DNA of 64,000 nt from Candidatus Harrysmithiimonas galli (GCA_904373265.1 CAJFEE010000009.1:33058-97057), one strand, 5' to 3'; positions 27,192 through 37,165 are shown, counted from the first letter of the stretch. Numbers and translations are program-made. Notes: generated from the letters alone by a model not told the origin.

Positions 27192-27833
27192 ATGAAATCA
27201 CATATTTTCACAACCAATTTCTCCAGTATCTATCCTCTTTATGTTCAAAAAGCCGAAAAGAAAAATCGCACCAAAAAAGAAGTAGATGAAATAATTTGCT
27301 GGCTTACTGGCTATGATTTAAACACTCTGGAAAAACAGCTAAATAACCATGTGGATTTTGCAACATTCTTTAATCAGGCACCTCAAATAAATCCCAATAG
27401 CTCTGAAATCAAGGGAAAGGTATGTGGTGTACAAGTAGAGGAGATTGAAGATCCTCTTATGCAAAAAATTCGCTATTTAGACAAATTGATTGACGAATTA
27501 GCAAAGGGGAAACCTATGGAAAAAATTCTGCGCACAAAGAAAACCAGCAACAAAAAAGTATATGAATATGATGCAATTATCCAATGTGCCCCTAAAAATG
27601 GTGGGGCATATTTAATTTTTCCATGGAATGTGAAAACAGAGTTTGGAAAGGGACGTGTAAAAGTTCATGCTTCTTTTGATGGCGAACCGTACGATGGAAG
27701 TATTGTGAACATGGGATTAAAGCATGAAGATGGCTCAATCTGCTACATTATTGGTATTACAAAGACTATCCGTCATAAAATAAAGAAAAATATCCATGAT
27801 TCTGTTCATGTTATAATTCAAGAAAGAACGTAA
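27192..27833 (+). CDS. Fusion of DUF2200 and DUF1905 domains
   Basis: A 213-residue cytosolic protein. Residues 1-115 ([20 protein letters not shown] ... [17 protein letters not shown] ... [20 protein letters not shown]) match DUF2200; residues about 125-213 ([20 protein letters not shown] ... [19 protein letters not shown] ... [12 protein letters not shown]) match DUF1905, a small beta-barrel. Neither domain has a known biochemical role. I chose the ATG at 27192, where the DUF2200 domain begins; an ATG 18 codons upstream is the alternative. A hairpin terminator follows at 27904. It looks intact although its surroundings are decayed. Confidence 0.82.
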   Translation: MKSHIFTTNFSSIYPLYVQKAEKKNRTKKEVDEIICWLTGYDLNTLEKQLNNHVDFATFFNQAPQINPNSSEIKGKVCGVQVEEIEDPLMQKIRYLDKLIDELAKGKPMEKILRTKKTSNKKVYEYDAIIQCAPKNGGAYLIFPWNVKTEFGKGRVKVHASFDGEPYDGSIVNMGLKHEDGSICYIIGITKTIRHKIKKNIHDSVHVIIQERT

Positions 27834-27903
27834 TCTACTACTTCTCCTGCTAAGCGATCCTACTATAAAGGAGCACACTCATAAGGAAGTAATTTCATTA
27901 TTG

Positions 27904-27936
27904 CAGAGCGGAAAAACTATGCTGCTCTGTTTTTTC
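27904..27936 (+). terminator. Terminator of the DUF2200-DUF1905 gene
   Basis: CAGAGC and GCTCTG enclose a 14-base loop and run into TTTTTT. Confidence 0.75.
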
Positions 27937-27979
27937 TCTACCTCTGTATCATTTTCCCCTTTGTCTTTCAATACCTTTG

Positions 27980-28144
27980 CTATTTTGTCAGTGACAATTC
28001 CCATAAGCTCCTTAGAAAGCTTTGGATAGGGCAAGCTGTTTTATTTAAGTACCAAACAATCTGATTTAAGTTGCTACCAACTTTGTTGTATACACCATTA
28101 AAAGAAGAAATAAAGGTCGGTATTTCTTCTCTGTAAATGGTCAT
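27980..28144 (-). pseudogene. Possible MobC-like mobilisation gene relic
   Basis: A 54-codon frame reads MTIYREEIPTFISSFNGVYN then KVGSNLNQIVWYLN. The G-N-N/L-NQI pattern is typical of MobC relaxosome accessory proteins. The rest of such a gene is missing or shifted; a neighbouring frame (KELMGIVTDKIAKVLKDKG) may continue it. Short and uncertain. Confidence 0.3.
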
Positions 28145-28736
28145 TCAAATTATATAAAGAAGAGAAATTCAACTGCAAAAATCGCTTGCCAGACATACGT
28201 AAGCTGGCTTATCTACAAGGTCACACAGCGTTCTTTAAAGTTGGAGCTAAGCTTTAGCTTGGATTTTGACAGCATATTTCTACTTTGGAATGTTGTATAT
28301 TTATCTAGTATGGTGGCTCAACTCCTTTCAACGTTTTCAACCATCAGAGCATATTAAAGTTAAGAAAAAACACACTCTAACAAATATTAAATTCTAAAAT
28401 CAATTGTTGTATTTCTTTTTCAAATAACTATTTTACTATAAATCAACTTTTACTGTATTATTTTATGCAGCCATAAATTCACTAGGAATTACAAACGCTG
28501 TAATCAAACCAATCACTAAAATTATACTGATTGAAAATTAAAAAATTCATAATATGTATTATGTATAATTCTTGATAATAGTAAAGTTTCCCTTTTATCA
28601 TCAATAAATATTTCTAAATAATAATCATAAATAAACTTTTATTTTTAATCATATATCATTCCCAGTAACAAATTTTATTTTCATTTGGTTATCCACTTTT
28701 TTATTTCTTGATTACAGAAGTACCTCAACGAGAAAT
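28145..28736. other. Decayed AT-rich stretch
   Basis: No gene-like frame on either strand. Likely 3' flank of the ABC permease gene plus remnants of mobile DNA. Confidence 0.4.
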
Positions 28737-29915
28737 TTACAAAATATAGAGTAAGCTGAATATGGTTGCTCCAAAAATATACATTGCTATTTTTACTACC
28801 TTAGAGTTTGTAAAATTAAAAATAATATTTCGTAGTGGAATTAAAGGAACTATAATTAGTAAGGTCAACGGATTAATATTCCCAAAAATCAAAAACCCAG
28901 TAATTAGTGGAAATAACATAATGAGTATCTGTGTTGGCCATTTTTGTTTAATAATTATAACTAGATGAATAGGTAGATAAAATCCTGTTGTAATGATCCT
29001 AAATTCTGTTTTATTTAATTTTGAGAGAAAGGTCTCAATTAAAATCAAATCGGCAATAAATAAAGCAAAGTGTACCATTTGGGAATCAATGTAATGATAA
29101 GATATAAACCCTATAATAAAAGTAAAAATACATATATTCATTAAATTTTTATAGTTAAATAAAATTCTTGTTATTTCTTTTGCTGTGAAGAACATATAAT
29201 CATAAAGATTTTCCATAATTCTATGCTTAGAAACCTTATTACTTTTCATCAATTCATTTTGAGCTGAGGAGACTTGCGAAAAGTCTTGATTGATTAATCC
29301 TTGAAACATCGTCCCTATAGTTCGATAATATGAGTATAAATAATCATATTTAAATGATTTGGTGAGAAGCAAATGAACCACCATAGCTAGAAACAAAAAA
29401 ATGGATGGCCAGCTATTTGAATTTTGTACTGAGAACAAAATTACCAATATACAAATGGACAAAATAGAATACAGTTTTATTGTAGCGATCTGATATTTAA
29501 TAAATCCAATATAGTTAGCTAAGCTATTGGCAATAAGTGATACGAATAAAATATGTGTGAAATTTGCCTTTAAGATTAGTAAGATTGATATAATAAAAAG
29601 AGAAGAAATAATTGTTTTAATAAAAATATGAAATTTTAGAATATTTAAAGAAAAAATCTTCATTTCAAAAATTTGGAACGGGATATTTAAAATAGGATTA
29701 TTTTGAAATACTTTTGCTAAACTGTAAGCAAACAAAACAATTGGAAACCACTTCATCACAAGATTCTCATGCGTTTGAAATAGTTCCACAGACAGCGGGA
29801 AAAAAAATACGAGCAACAATAAAAAAACAAACGCATTAAGTTTGTTCTTTTTTATAAGCCGAATGTACTGTCTTACTTTATTAAGACTTATATAATAAAT
29901 TGAATCAATTATCAT
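28737..29915 (-). CDS. ABC transporter membrane protein (ABC-2 type)
   Basis: A 392-residue protein with about ten hydrophobic helices, starting IIDSIYYISLNKVRQYIRLI and including AFVFLLLLVFFFPLSVELF and LILLILK-like stretches. It is the membrane half of an exporter whose ATPase gene lies directly upstream and overlaps it by 11 bases. The start codon lies inside the ATPase end, a sign of translational coupling. Permeases of this make (all helices, no large soluble loop) are common in peptide or antibiotic export. The substrate is unknown; TldD/TldE-like genes upstream suggest a modified peptide. Confidence 0.8.
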   Translation of the reverse strand: MIIDSIYYISLNKVRQYIRLIKKNKLNAFVFLLLLVFFFPLSVELFQTHENLVMKWFPIVLFAYSLAKVFQNNPILNIPFQIFEMKIFSLNILKFHIFIKTIISSLFIISILLILKANFTHILFVSLIANSLANYIGFIKYQIATIKLYSILSICILVILFSVQNSNSWPSIFLFLAMVVHLLLTKSFKYDYLYSYYRTIGTMFQGLINQDFSQVSSAQNELMKSNKVSKHRIMENLYDYMFFTAKEITRILFNYKNLMNICIFTFIIGFISYHYIDSQMVHFALFIADLILIETFLSKLNKTEFRIITTGFYLPIHLVIIIKQKWPTQILIMLFPLITGFLIFGNINPLTLLIIVPLIPLRNIIFNFTNSKVVKIAMYIFGATIFSLLYIL

Positions 29916-30603
29916 AGCTATCGCCTATCAATTTAGTAATTTGTTTTCGATCTAAAGTTCCTGATTCAAATTCCAATAATTGACCATCTTTCAAAATCAA
30001 GTATCTATCACAAATCGTTTCCAAACTGGCTAAATCATGGCTCGAAATGATTTGAATCCTAGTTGTTGATTTATAACTCAGGAACATCTGCTCAACAATA
30101 TTAACTTGTACAGGATCTAGAGTGATGAATGGTTCATCGAAGAAATAGACATCCGATTTTCGTAGCATTCCAATAGCAATATTAATGCGTTGTAAAGTTC
30201 CTCTTGAAACACTTCGCGGATAATAATCCATATATTCTTCCAGTTTTAATTGTTTTGCTAGATATTTTATTTTTTTGATTGCATCCTTTTTCGATAGTTT
30301 ATTTAGTTTACAAATAAAAAGCATTTGTTCACGAGCAGTTAGATCTTGGTATAAAACAGGCGTATCCCCAATAAAAACAAAAGGAATATCAAGAGTATCC
30401 ATAGTATTAATATTATTGCCATTAAATAAAATATTCCCTTCATGGTTACGAATGATTCTCATCAAAATTTTTAGTAACGTTGTCTTACCTGCTCCGTTGC
30501 GTCCAATTAATCCATAAATGTTCCCCGCCTTGAATTCGAAGGTAATTCCATTCAATACTTTCTTATCGCCATATGACTTTGAAATTGAATCTAATTGAAT
30601 CAT
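29905..30603 (-). CDS. ABC transporter ATP-binding protein
   Basis: A 232-residue ATPase subunit. Walker A GLIGRNGAGKTTLLK (residues 31-45), a signature region SVSRGTLQRINIAIGML (the usual LSGGQ is changed to VSRGT), Walker B DVYFFDEPFITLDP, and the switch histidine in IISSHDLASLE. It energises the adjacent ABC-2 membrane protein at the cytosolic face. It overlaps the permease start by 11 bases and follows the broken TldE-like gene after about 25 bases. The altered signature is common in small exporter ATPases of Firmicutes. Confidence 0.93.
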   Translation of the reverse strand: MIQLDSISKSYGDKKVLNGITFEFKAGNIYGLIGRNGAGKTTLLKILMRIIRNHEGNILFNGNNINTMDTLDIPFVFIGDTPVLYQDLTAREQMLFICKLNKLSKKDAIKKIKYLAKQLKLEEYMDYYPRSVSRGTLQRINIAIGMLRKSDVYFFDEPFITLDPVQVNIVEQMFLSYKSTTRIQIISSHDLASLETICDRYLILKDGQLLEFESGTLDRKQITKLIGDSYDN

Positions 30604-30627
30604 TTTTTCACTTCCCTCTAAATCATA

Positions 30628-31465
30628 TTAGAATTCCAACAAAAGTCCTTGATGACCATCCAATATTTTGTAATTTTTCATAAGATCATTAAATTGAAAT
30701 GAAAACAATGTTTTTAGACGAATTCTACTATCTTGATAAGAAACAACTTTCCCCACTATATTGATAATTCCATTATGAAAATTCAAAATAGTCGAGTGAT
30801 TTATTATCTCTTTAAGTACTAAAACCTTGTCGTACTCATTTTTCTTAATTATTCTATTAGTAGAATTTTTTTGATTTTAGTTATAATTTTCATAGAATGA
30901 TAATTTTCCATAAGTTGTATTGAAAACAATTCCACTTCCTTTTTGATGCCAGATAAATGATCATAAACAAAAAACTCAATCGCATCATTTTCGTTTTTAT
31001 TGATAATTTTTATTTTTCTTTCATATATATATTGTAAAATAGATTGAGCAAGGCTATTAATTCTTTTTGTTCAATCAATAAATGACGATAATGATTCCGT
31101 TGGCATATTTGTTTGGGTATGTTGCGCTTCTTTAAGTCATTTAGATAGGCTTCAAGCTTTTTAATGACATGTTTATCATTTTTAATAACTGTAGTTTTAA
31201 TCTCAACATCTTCTTCTAAAAGGAAACAGTAAAGTTGAATCATGTACAATTTTCCATCCTCGTTAAAGGAAAAGGAAACCTGATAGTCATCCACTTGTAA
31301 ATTTCTTTCAACTATCATTGAGTGGAAGGTTGAAAGAAATTCTTCACATATATGCCAAAAAGAAACAACTTTATTAAATGTTGAATGTTCCATAAAACTT
31401 TCCCAAAACTCTCTTTTATAAAACTTATAATATGAAATGGTGAACATCTTATTAGTGAATTGCAT
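30628..31465 (-). pseudogene. Frameshifted TldE/PmbA-like gene
   Basis: Begins with ATG at 31465, inside the last codons of the TldD-like gene (14-base overlap), reading MQFTNKMFTISYYKFYKREF. The frame ends at 31010, but a shifted frame continues (LAQSILQYIYERKIKIINKN, AIEFFVYDHLSGIKKEVELF) and, after a second shift at an A7 run near 30870, another (LVLKEIINHSTIL, GKVVSYQDSRIRLKTLFSF) to TAA at 30628. Together about 277 residues. The partner role next to TldD is inferred from position and architecture, as the sequence is weakly conserved. Either true decay or homopolymer sequencing errors. Confidence 0.55.
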
Positions 31466-32261
31466 TGCCCAACCCCTTAATAATAATAGATGGAGAGTTA
31501 TATTTGATTTTGACAGTTGCACCTTTTTTACCACAAAGGCTATGATATTCATTACTATTGTTGCAAAAGATAATCTCTTTATCTAAAAATTTATTGATAT
31601 CCAGGTACATATGAAACGGTTCGAGTGGTACTGTTAATTGACCTAATTCTATTAGATGAGCCTGAGATACTTCGACAGAAAAATCACCAGTAAAAATGTT
31701 GACTTCGCCCATTCCAATTTTATGTATGTAGATTCCCTTATTAATGGTTTTAATGTAATTTTCTTCTGAAGTATTCCCTGGTTGAATAAACATGGAACGC
31801 ATCCTAGTAATCACTGGCATTTTTAAATTTTCTCTTCGCCCATTCCCAGTATTATAAGAATATTGCTGATCCGATCGACTGCTAAGTAAATGGAGGATTT
31901 CCCCGTTCTTTATCAATGGAATGTTCTTTGTGATTGGATCGCCATTGTCATCAAAGATTTCTAATGTATGATAGTTTTCAAAAATTGTAAGTTCCCGACT
32001 GAATTTCCATAATCTTCCCCTGTTTAGTGGAGATCGAAAAAAATGATCAGTCTCTAAAAAATGACCCAGAAATTCATGAAAAAATAGTCCCGATGAGCAA
32101 CTGCTAAAGACCACTTTATAAGAATCGAGTTCCTTTGGTAATGATTTCTTTGTAGAATGAAACCAATTAATTTCATTCTTTATTATCTCCAATAAGCTAT
32201 TAATACTATCTTTATTGATTCTTTCAATAACGTGGAAATCACTAATAATATTGATACCCAA
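31452..32261 (-). CDS. TldD-like metalloprotease, N-terminally truncated
   Basis: A 269-residue C-terminal portion of a TldD-family protease. SGLFFHEFLGHFLETD contains HExxxH (His62, Glu63, His67), the zinc motif of TldD; IPLIKNGEILHLLSSRSD and GNGRRENLKMPVITRMRSMF match the following conserved blocks, and MGEVNIFTGDFSVEVSQAHL the late one. Full-length TldD is about 450-480 residues with the zinc motif near the middle, so about 200 N-terminal residues are missing. The frame stays open to about 32404 without ATG; the TTG at 32261 is nominal. An IS21 relic begins about 60 bases beyond. TldD acts with TldE to cleave unfolded or modified peptides. Confidence 0.65.
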   Translation of the reverse strand: MGINIISDFHVIERINKDSINSLLEIIKNEINWFHSTKKSLPKELDSYKVVFSSCSSGLFFHEFLGHFLETDHFFRSPLNRGRLWKFSRELTIFENYHTLEIFDDNGDPITKNIPLIKNGEILHLLSSRSDQQYSYNTGNGRRENLKMPVITRMRSMFIQPGNTSEENYIKTINKGIYIHKIGMGEVNIFTGDFSVEVSQAHLIELGQLTVPLEPFHMYLDINKFLDKEIIFCNNSNEYHSLCGKKGATVKIKYNSPSIIIKGLGNAIH

Positions 32262-32462
32262 TTGATCAATATTGTAAGAAATAATATAATATACTTCCTC
32301 TTGTAGGCCACTTAAGAAGTTGGGATCAAATAACGATTTTTTGTTCTTAATAGTTTCAATTGCTATTTTTATTTTACTAGGAATCTTCTTTATGATAACT
32401 ACAAGATTTTTGCATATAAAAGAGTTCTATAAGAATATCTGAAAGATAATTATGGTTTGAAG

Positions 32463-33619
32463 TGTGCACGGTCATTCTTTAGAAGATATATCATCCATTG
32501 ATGAGTTTGATAAATATTTCAAAGGAAGGAAAATTGTCAAGGATCCTGCACCAAGTAAATTTGAAACCACACCAGGACAACAGACACAAATAGGCTGAAA
32601 GGAAAATATGACGTTCATTTAAAAAAATGGAGAATCAGTAATCATTAATATATTCAGTTTTATTATGACATATTCGAGATTTAAGGCCTATAGACTATCT
32701 TTGATGAAAACGCAGGACATATATTATTTCATTTTATAGATGAAATATTTCAGATTCTTGATGGTATTCCAAGAGAAATCGTTACGGATAATATGAAGAA
32801 AGTCATGGATAAAGTCAAAACCGAATATACAAAAGAAAAAATAAACAATAGTTTTTATCAGTTTTCCAAGGATTATCATTCCAGGGTTCACCCATGCACA
32901 GCAAGACATTCAAATACCAAAGCTAAAGTAGAATCACCAATGAAAATACTGGATGAATGATTCGCTTACAGTGGATGATGAATTCTCATTAAAGCTAAAA
33001 GAAATCAATGAACATGAAAACATAGCATTTCATGAAAAAGCTATCTGGTATCTGGGAATTCCTGTTCTAGACTTAGAAAATGAAAAAGACTTCCTAGGAA
33101 AAAGCTACCACACCATTCCTATAAGAAAGCCTTATCAAATTGATACCCTAGATATAAAAGTAAACGATCATCAATGATTACTTATAAATCCAGAATGTAT
33201 TCTGTACCACCAAAATACATTGGAAAACAATTACAAGACTATGATAATCAAATACACTTGTATTATAACACAGATTTCATTAAATATCATGATTTAATCG
33301 CACAGCTAAAGAAAGCAAAGCTAGAAAATCGTTTAAAACATTTTACAAGCTACACACTTTTAATTATTGATGAATGAGGATATTTACCAATAGAGAAAGA
33401 GGATTCGAAGCTATTTTTCCAGTTAATAGATCAAACGAATACGAGAAGAAAAGTACCGTAATCACAACAAACATCAATTTTTCCAATTGGGATGATATAT
33501 TTATGGAATCCATCATTGCCAATGCAATTTTAAATAGGGTAGTACATCATGTCTATGTCGTAAACATTTCAGAAAAATCATATCGACTTAAAAACTATTA
33601 CAAGGAGTCTGAAACCTAA
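32463..33619 (+). mobile_element. IS21-family relic (istA and istB fragments)
   Basis: Frames broken by many stops still give IstA sequence: FETTPGQQTQIG, then ENMTFI and GESVIINIFSFI, later EINEHENIAFHEKAIWYLGI, FLGKSYHTIPIRKPYQIDT and SRMYSVPPKYIGKQLQ. At about 33290 the IstA C-terminus runs straight into IstB (LIAQLKKAKLENRLKHFTSY, TLLIIDE-GYLPIEKEDSKLFF, and the tail IIANAILNRVVHHVYVV). So a deletion joined istA to the middle of istB. Terminal repeats were not found. The element cannot move by itself. It abuts the truncated tldD-like gene. Confidence 0.8.
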
Positions 33620-33865
33620 AAATGTACATTCTTAGCTTGACATCTATAGGCAACATCAATTGACTAGAAACAGTCGGTGACTTTGCCTTTTAATTTATGA
33701 ATAAGTTTTCAAATTCTTAATAAGCAAATTTTTGGCTTCCCATAGAAAAACATATCTAACAATTTGTCCTATTATAATTTTCTTTTATTATATCGTTTTC
33801 TCAAATATAATTTATCATTAAAAACTACATGGGTATATAAAAACACATTGTTATATAGATTCAGT

Positions 33866-35185
33866 TTAATTATCCGCTACAAGATGACTCGCAATACAGC
33901 TTACCTTTTCCTGTGTTTCGACATATTCCCTATCCGGATTTGACATGTTAACAATCCCTGCCCCAACTTGAACCCAACTCTCATTGTCAGTTTGATATAT
34001 ACTTCTCAAAACAAGTGCACCATCCAAGGAACCATTTTCATCATATATTAAAACACTTCCACTGTATAGATTTCTTGGCTCTCTTTCAATTCTTCCTATT
34101 GCTTCTATTGCTTCTTTTTTAGGAATACCTGATGCTGTAACCGCAGGGAATAATTTGCAAAAAGCATGCCATGAATTTAAACCAGATTTAAGATTTCCTC
34201 TTAATCTTGATCCCAAGTGCTGTACAGTTCCTCTTTCTATAATAGACATAAAATGAATAACAGCCACTGTTTTGGCATCGCAAATCTCTTGCATTTCTTC
34301 TGCTGCCAATCTAACTGAAATTGCATGTTCTGCTATTTCTTTAGTATCATATAATAATTCATTTCTTAACTTTTCATTTTTCTCCACATCAGCAGTAAAA
34401 GCCCTTGTTCCTGCTAAAGGAAAAGTATATACAATACCATTTTGATCTACCTCTGCTACCGTCTCAGGACTAAAGCCTGCCACTTCCAATCCTTCAAATC
34501 TACATAAATATGATCTTGCTGGGGTATTTGCCTGTCTACCCTTTATATATGTAGCTTTCATATTTAACTTTGTGGTAAGAGGAACTTTACGTGATAAGAT
34601 TAATTTTTGGTATTTATCTTCTTGAATTTCTTTAACTCCTATAGCTACAATTTTCTTATAGTATTCCTTATCATAATTAACTACCTTTGTCGCATCAATA
34701 TATTTATCACATTTTGTATGATTAACGTCTTTACTTGTTGTTGCGATCACTTTTTCCATTTCATATAAATCATTTTTATTCAGAGCCCTTAAAAGAACTC
34801 TTTTCCCATCAATACGAATTTCTTTTTGGGGAATAAATAATCGTAATAGCTCCGATTTTTCATGTTCCACATCAAGTTTATAAATGAATCTAGCCAAACT
34901 AAAATTAGCTATCCCATAACTTCTCCAATTTTTCAATGGAATATTTGATAAAATTCTGTATAAATCTTCGCATAAATCACAAATAGTTTCTTGAATCATT
35001 CCATTTTTATCTTCTATTATAATATGTCGATCGGTTACGATAATCGAAATATGACATCCAATTCCAATAGATATTTTATGATTATCTTCGTATAAACAAT
35101 AACAGTCTCCTTCACATAGGTTTGTTGCCTCATCAAAGTCGATTGTTTTCTCCAATTCAATCCTTTTCTCAATATATTTTTCCAT
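33866..35185 (-). CDS. Salicylate synthase (chorismate-utilising enzyme)
   Basis: A 439-residue protein of the chorismate-binding family, closest by eye to the MbtI/Irp9/YbtS salicylate synthases, which convert chorismate via isochorismate to salicylate plus pyruvate. Seen: YQKLILSRKVPL (the lysine region that activates water), CRFEGLEVAGFSPETVAEV, FPLAGTRAF, EHAISVRLAAEEM, GTVQHLGSRLRG, LFPAVTASGIPK and the final VETQEKVSCIA with magnesium ligands. The ATG at 35185 follows AAAGGA; the upstream frame does not. No siderophore NRPS, ligase or other aromatic gene is near, so the use of salicylate here is unknown. Isochorismate synthase is the main alternative. Confidence 0.82.
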   Translation of the reverse strand: MEKYIEKRIELEKTIDFDEATNLCEGDCYCLYEDNHKISIGIGCHISIIVTDRHIIIEDKNGMIQETICDLCEDLYRILSNIPLKNWRSYGIANFSLARFIYKLDVEHEKSELLRLFIPQKEIRIDGKRVLLRALNKNDLYEMEKVIATTSKDVNHTKCDKYIDATKVVNYDKEYYKKIVAIGVKEIQEDKYQKLILSRKVPLTTKLNMKATYIKGRQANTPARSYLCRFEGLEVAGFSPETVAEVDQNGIVYTFPLAGTRAFTADVEKNEKLRNELLYDTKEIAEHAISVRLAAEEMQEICDAKTVAVIHFMSIIERGTVQHLGSRLRGNLKSGLNSWHAFCKLFPAVTASGIPKKEAIEAIGRIEREPRNLYSGSVLIYDENGSLDGALVLRSIYQTDNESWVQVGAGIVNMSNPDREYVETQEKVSCIASHLVADN

Positions 35186-35949
35186 AAATAATCCTTTCCA
35201 TACTGTCATGTAATTTTTTATTATTATTACTATTGAATAGAAGAAGAGCTATGATTCTATCCACTACCCAAAAAACATCCGTTTCCCAAAATCAAAATTA
35301 GGATTAATATCCACAGCCGTTTCCAATCGATACGCAATCCTTATTGCCGTTTTCCTTATACCATAAAATTAACGATAACAAACAATAAGCATTTCATGCG
35401 TGTGTCTATGACAGAAAATCATCTTCATAAAAATAAATCGACAAACTTAGTTATTGCTAACTAATTCACTATAACAATTTAATTACTATTTTTCTGCTCC
35501 ATTTCTATTTAAAATCGCTTATAATAGCCCTTTCTTTCTACTTTTTTGATAATCTTTCAGTAAAATACCAGCAACCCAAGCTAGAAATCCTAGATATAGT
35601 CAGATCCTCTAAAAGATTTAGAAATTATCCAGAATCCTCTTAATAAATAAATTATTCATATTATAAATCATAATAAAAAATCTATTTTACCCGTTCAGAA
35701 CACACAAATATTTCTACATGCAAACTACAAAATCAGTATGGATTATGATGTAACCACTTACGATAATCATTTATACAAGCCAGTTCTCCTGTTTTACCAA
35801 GGATGGACGCAAAAAACGGCAAACTTTTTTAAGATTCACTGTTTTGGAATACTGCTATGAAACAGCGGCTATTTAATTTTCTAGATATGTTCGTTTAACA
35901 AACTGAGCATTGTATTCCGTCTAAATTAAATTCAAGGCTTTCTTTAAGT
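35186..35949. other. Gene-free AT-rich stretch
   Basis: About 760 bases upstream of the salicylate synthase gene with no protein-like frame, tRNA or strong hairpin. It should contain the promoter of that gene. Confidence 0.45.
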
Positions 35950-36376
35950 ATGGAAAAAACACAAACACGGGCTTATATAAAACTATGTCATTTTTTTGCG
36001 CAAGGATACTACGAAACAACATTGGATAGATAGCAGAAAGAAGCAAGTGTTCCAGAAACACTTTTATATGTCCACCTTAACAAAGAAATAATTTTATTTA
36101 CTCTTGTTACTCATAGTTCGACTCACAGTTTTCCAATGCCACAAAGTTTCTGAGCGAGAAAACGGATCCCCTAATGTTATATGGCATGAAAACAGCTTCA
36201 TAGTTTCTTATCTCTATGAAATCAGCAAGCCATTATGTAATTCATATATGACTGCCTATACATTAAAAACTACATCAGATTATATCCATATCACAGTACA
36301 ACCAAAAAATTACAACGCATTTTTTCCAATTGTATACCAAACACTACCCTACCTCTTCTTTCTAACTTCTGTCTAA
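35950..36376 (+). pseudogene. TetR-family regulator relic
   Basis: From ATG 35950 the frame reads MEKTQTRAYIKLCHFFAQGYYETTLDR, a stop, then KEASVPETLLYVHLNKEI: the TetR N-terminal helix-turn-helix (normally ... GYYETTV.DI.K.AGVS...LY.HF.NKE). A shifted frame ending at 36376 continues with YLYEISKPLCNSYMTAYTLK, as in the C-terminal domain of AcrR-like regulators. At least one nonsense codon and one or two frameshifts. Not functional. Confidence 0.6.
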
Positions 36377-36680
36377 CACAAGTACTTCATGCATCATCAG
36401 CTCATGGTTTCCAAGAAGTACTAGCACATTTTCTACGTCGTTGAGCCAGTCTGACAGAATCTCTATCCCGTCTGTTTTCTATCAATAACAGTCCCCAGTA
36501 CATACAGACGATTTTCCAGTATCGAAACAAATTTCGCTAAAGCAGAACAATACCGCACCATACTCTATGAATCTCTTCCCTGACATATATCATTTTCTTC
36601 TTTCTGATCCTATATTATAGATCACTTTTTATATTTTTCTTTTTGCTTTGCATATAAAACAAGATCTATCTATTTTACAC

Positions 36681-36708
36681 TTGAAAATATCTCTAATTAG
36701 AGTATAAT
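36681..36708 (+). promoter_or_regulatory. Sigma-A promoter of the MarR operon
   Basis: TTGAAA (36681-36686), 16-base spacer, consensus TATAAT (36703-36708); 38 bases before the MarR start codon. Confidence 0.8.
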
Positions 36709-36725
36709 ATAACTAGTTAGAGATA
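36688..36725 (+). promoter_or_regulatory. Likely MarR (MhqR-like) operator
   Basis: The perfect palindrome CTCTAATTAGAG (36691-36702) fills the promoter spacer and, as ATCTCTAATTAGAG, resembles the MhqR box of B. subtilis (ATCTCGAATTCGAGATA). A second half-site TTAGAGATA lies at 36717-36725. Binding would block RNA polymerase, so autorepression is expected. Confidence 0.6.
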
Positions 36726-36745
36726 ATTTGAAAGGTGATTCAGGG

Positions 36746-37159
36746 ATGGCAGACATTGAATTAAAACTTCTTATCGGCCTACACCGGGTTTGTAATGAAA
36801 TTGACCGCAGATCGTCCCAAATATTTGCCCAATACGGATTAAGCTTGGGGCAGTTTGCGGTACTTGAAGTCCTTTACCATAAGGGCAACTTGAGTGTTGG
36901 TGAAGTTCAGAAAAAAATACTGAGCACAAGTGGTACAATCCCAGTGATTGTAAATAACCTAACAAAGAGAGGACTGGTAGAAAGACTAACGGATGTTGAT
37001 GACAAACGAAAATGCATTCTTCATATCACAGAGGAAGGCAAAAAGTTAATGAGAGAAGTCTTTCCGAAAAACAAAACGACCATTATCGACTCAATGAGCA
37101 ACTGGTCTGATGAAGAAAAAAATCAAATGCTTAAAATATTAAAAAAATTTGAAAGGTGA
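36746..37159 (+). CDS. MarR-family repressor, MhqR-like
   Basis: A 137-residue MarR winged-helix protein. DIELKLLIGLHRVCNEIDRR is the dimerisation helix, LGQFAVLEVLYHKGNLSVGE and LSTSGTIPVIVNNLTKRGLV the DNA-binding helices, RLTDVDDKRKCILHITEEGK the wing. The ATG at 36746 lies after AGGTGAT; a TTG six codons earlier overlaps it. It is the first gene of a three-gene operon with a pirin and a nitroreductase; B. subtilis MhqR controls a nitroreductase (MhqN) in response to quinones, and the operator here resembles its box. Sensing of quinones or other electrophiles is therefore likely. Confidence 0.9.
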   Translation: MADIELKLLIGLHRVCNEIDRRSSQIFAQYGLSLGQFAVLEVLYHKGNLSVGEVQKKILSTSGTIPVIVNNLTKRGLVERLTDVDDKRKCILHITEEGKKLMREVFPKNKTTIIDSMSNWSDEEKNQMLKILKKFER

Positions 37160-37165
37160 AAAAAT

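Noticed and set aside
31010..31552. Start of the TldE-like gene at 31552
   Set aside because: That start lies deep inside the TldD-like gene; the ATG at 31465, overlapping the TldD stop, fits the usual coupled arrangement.
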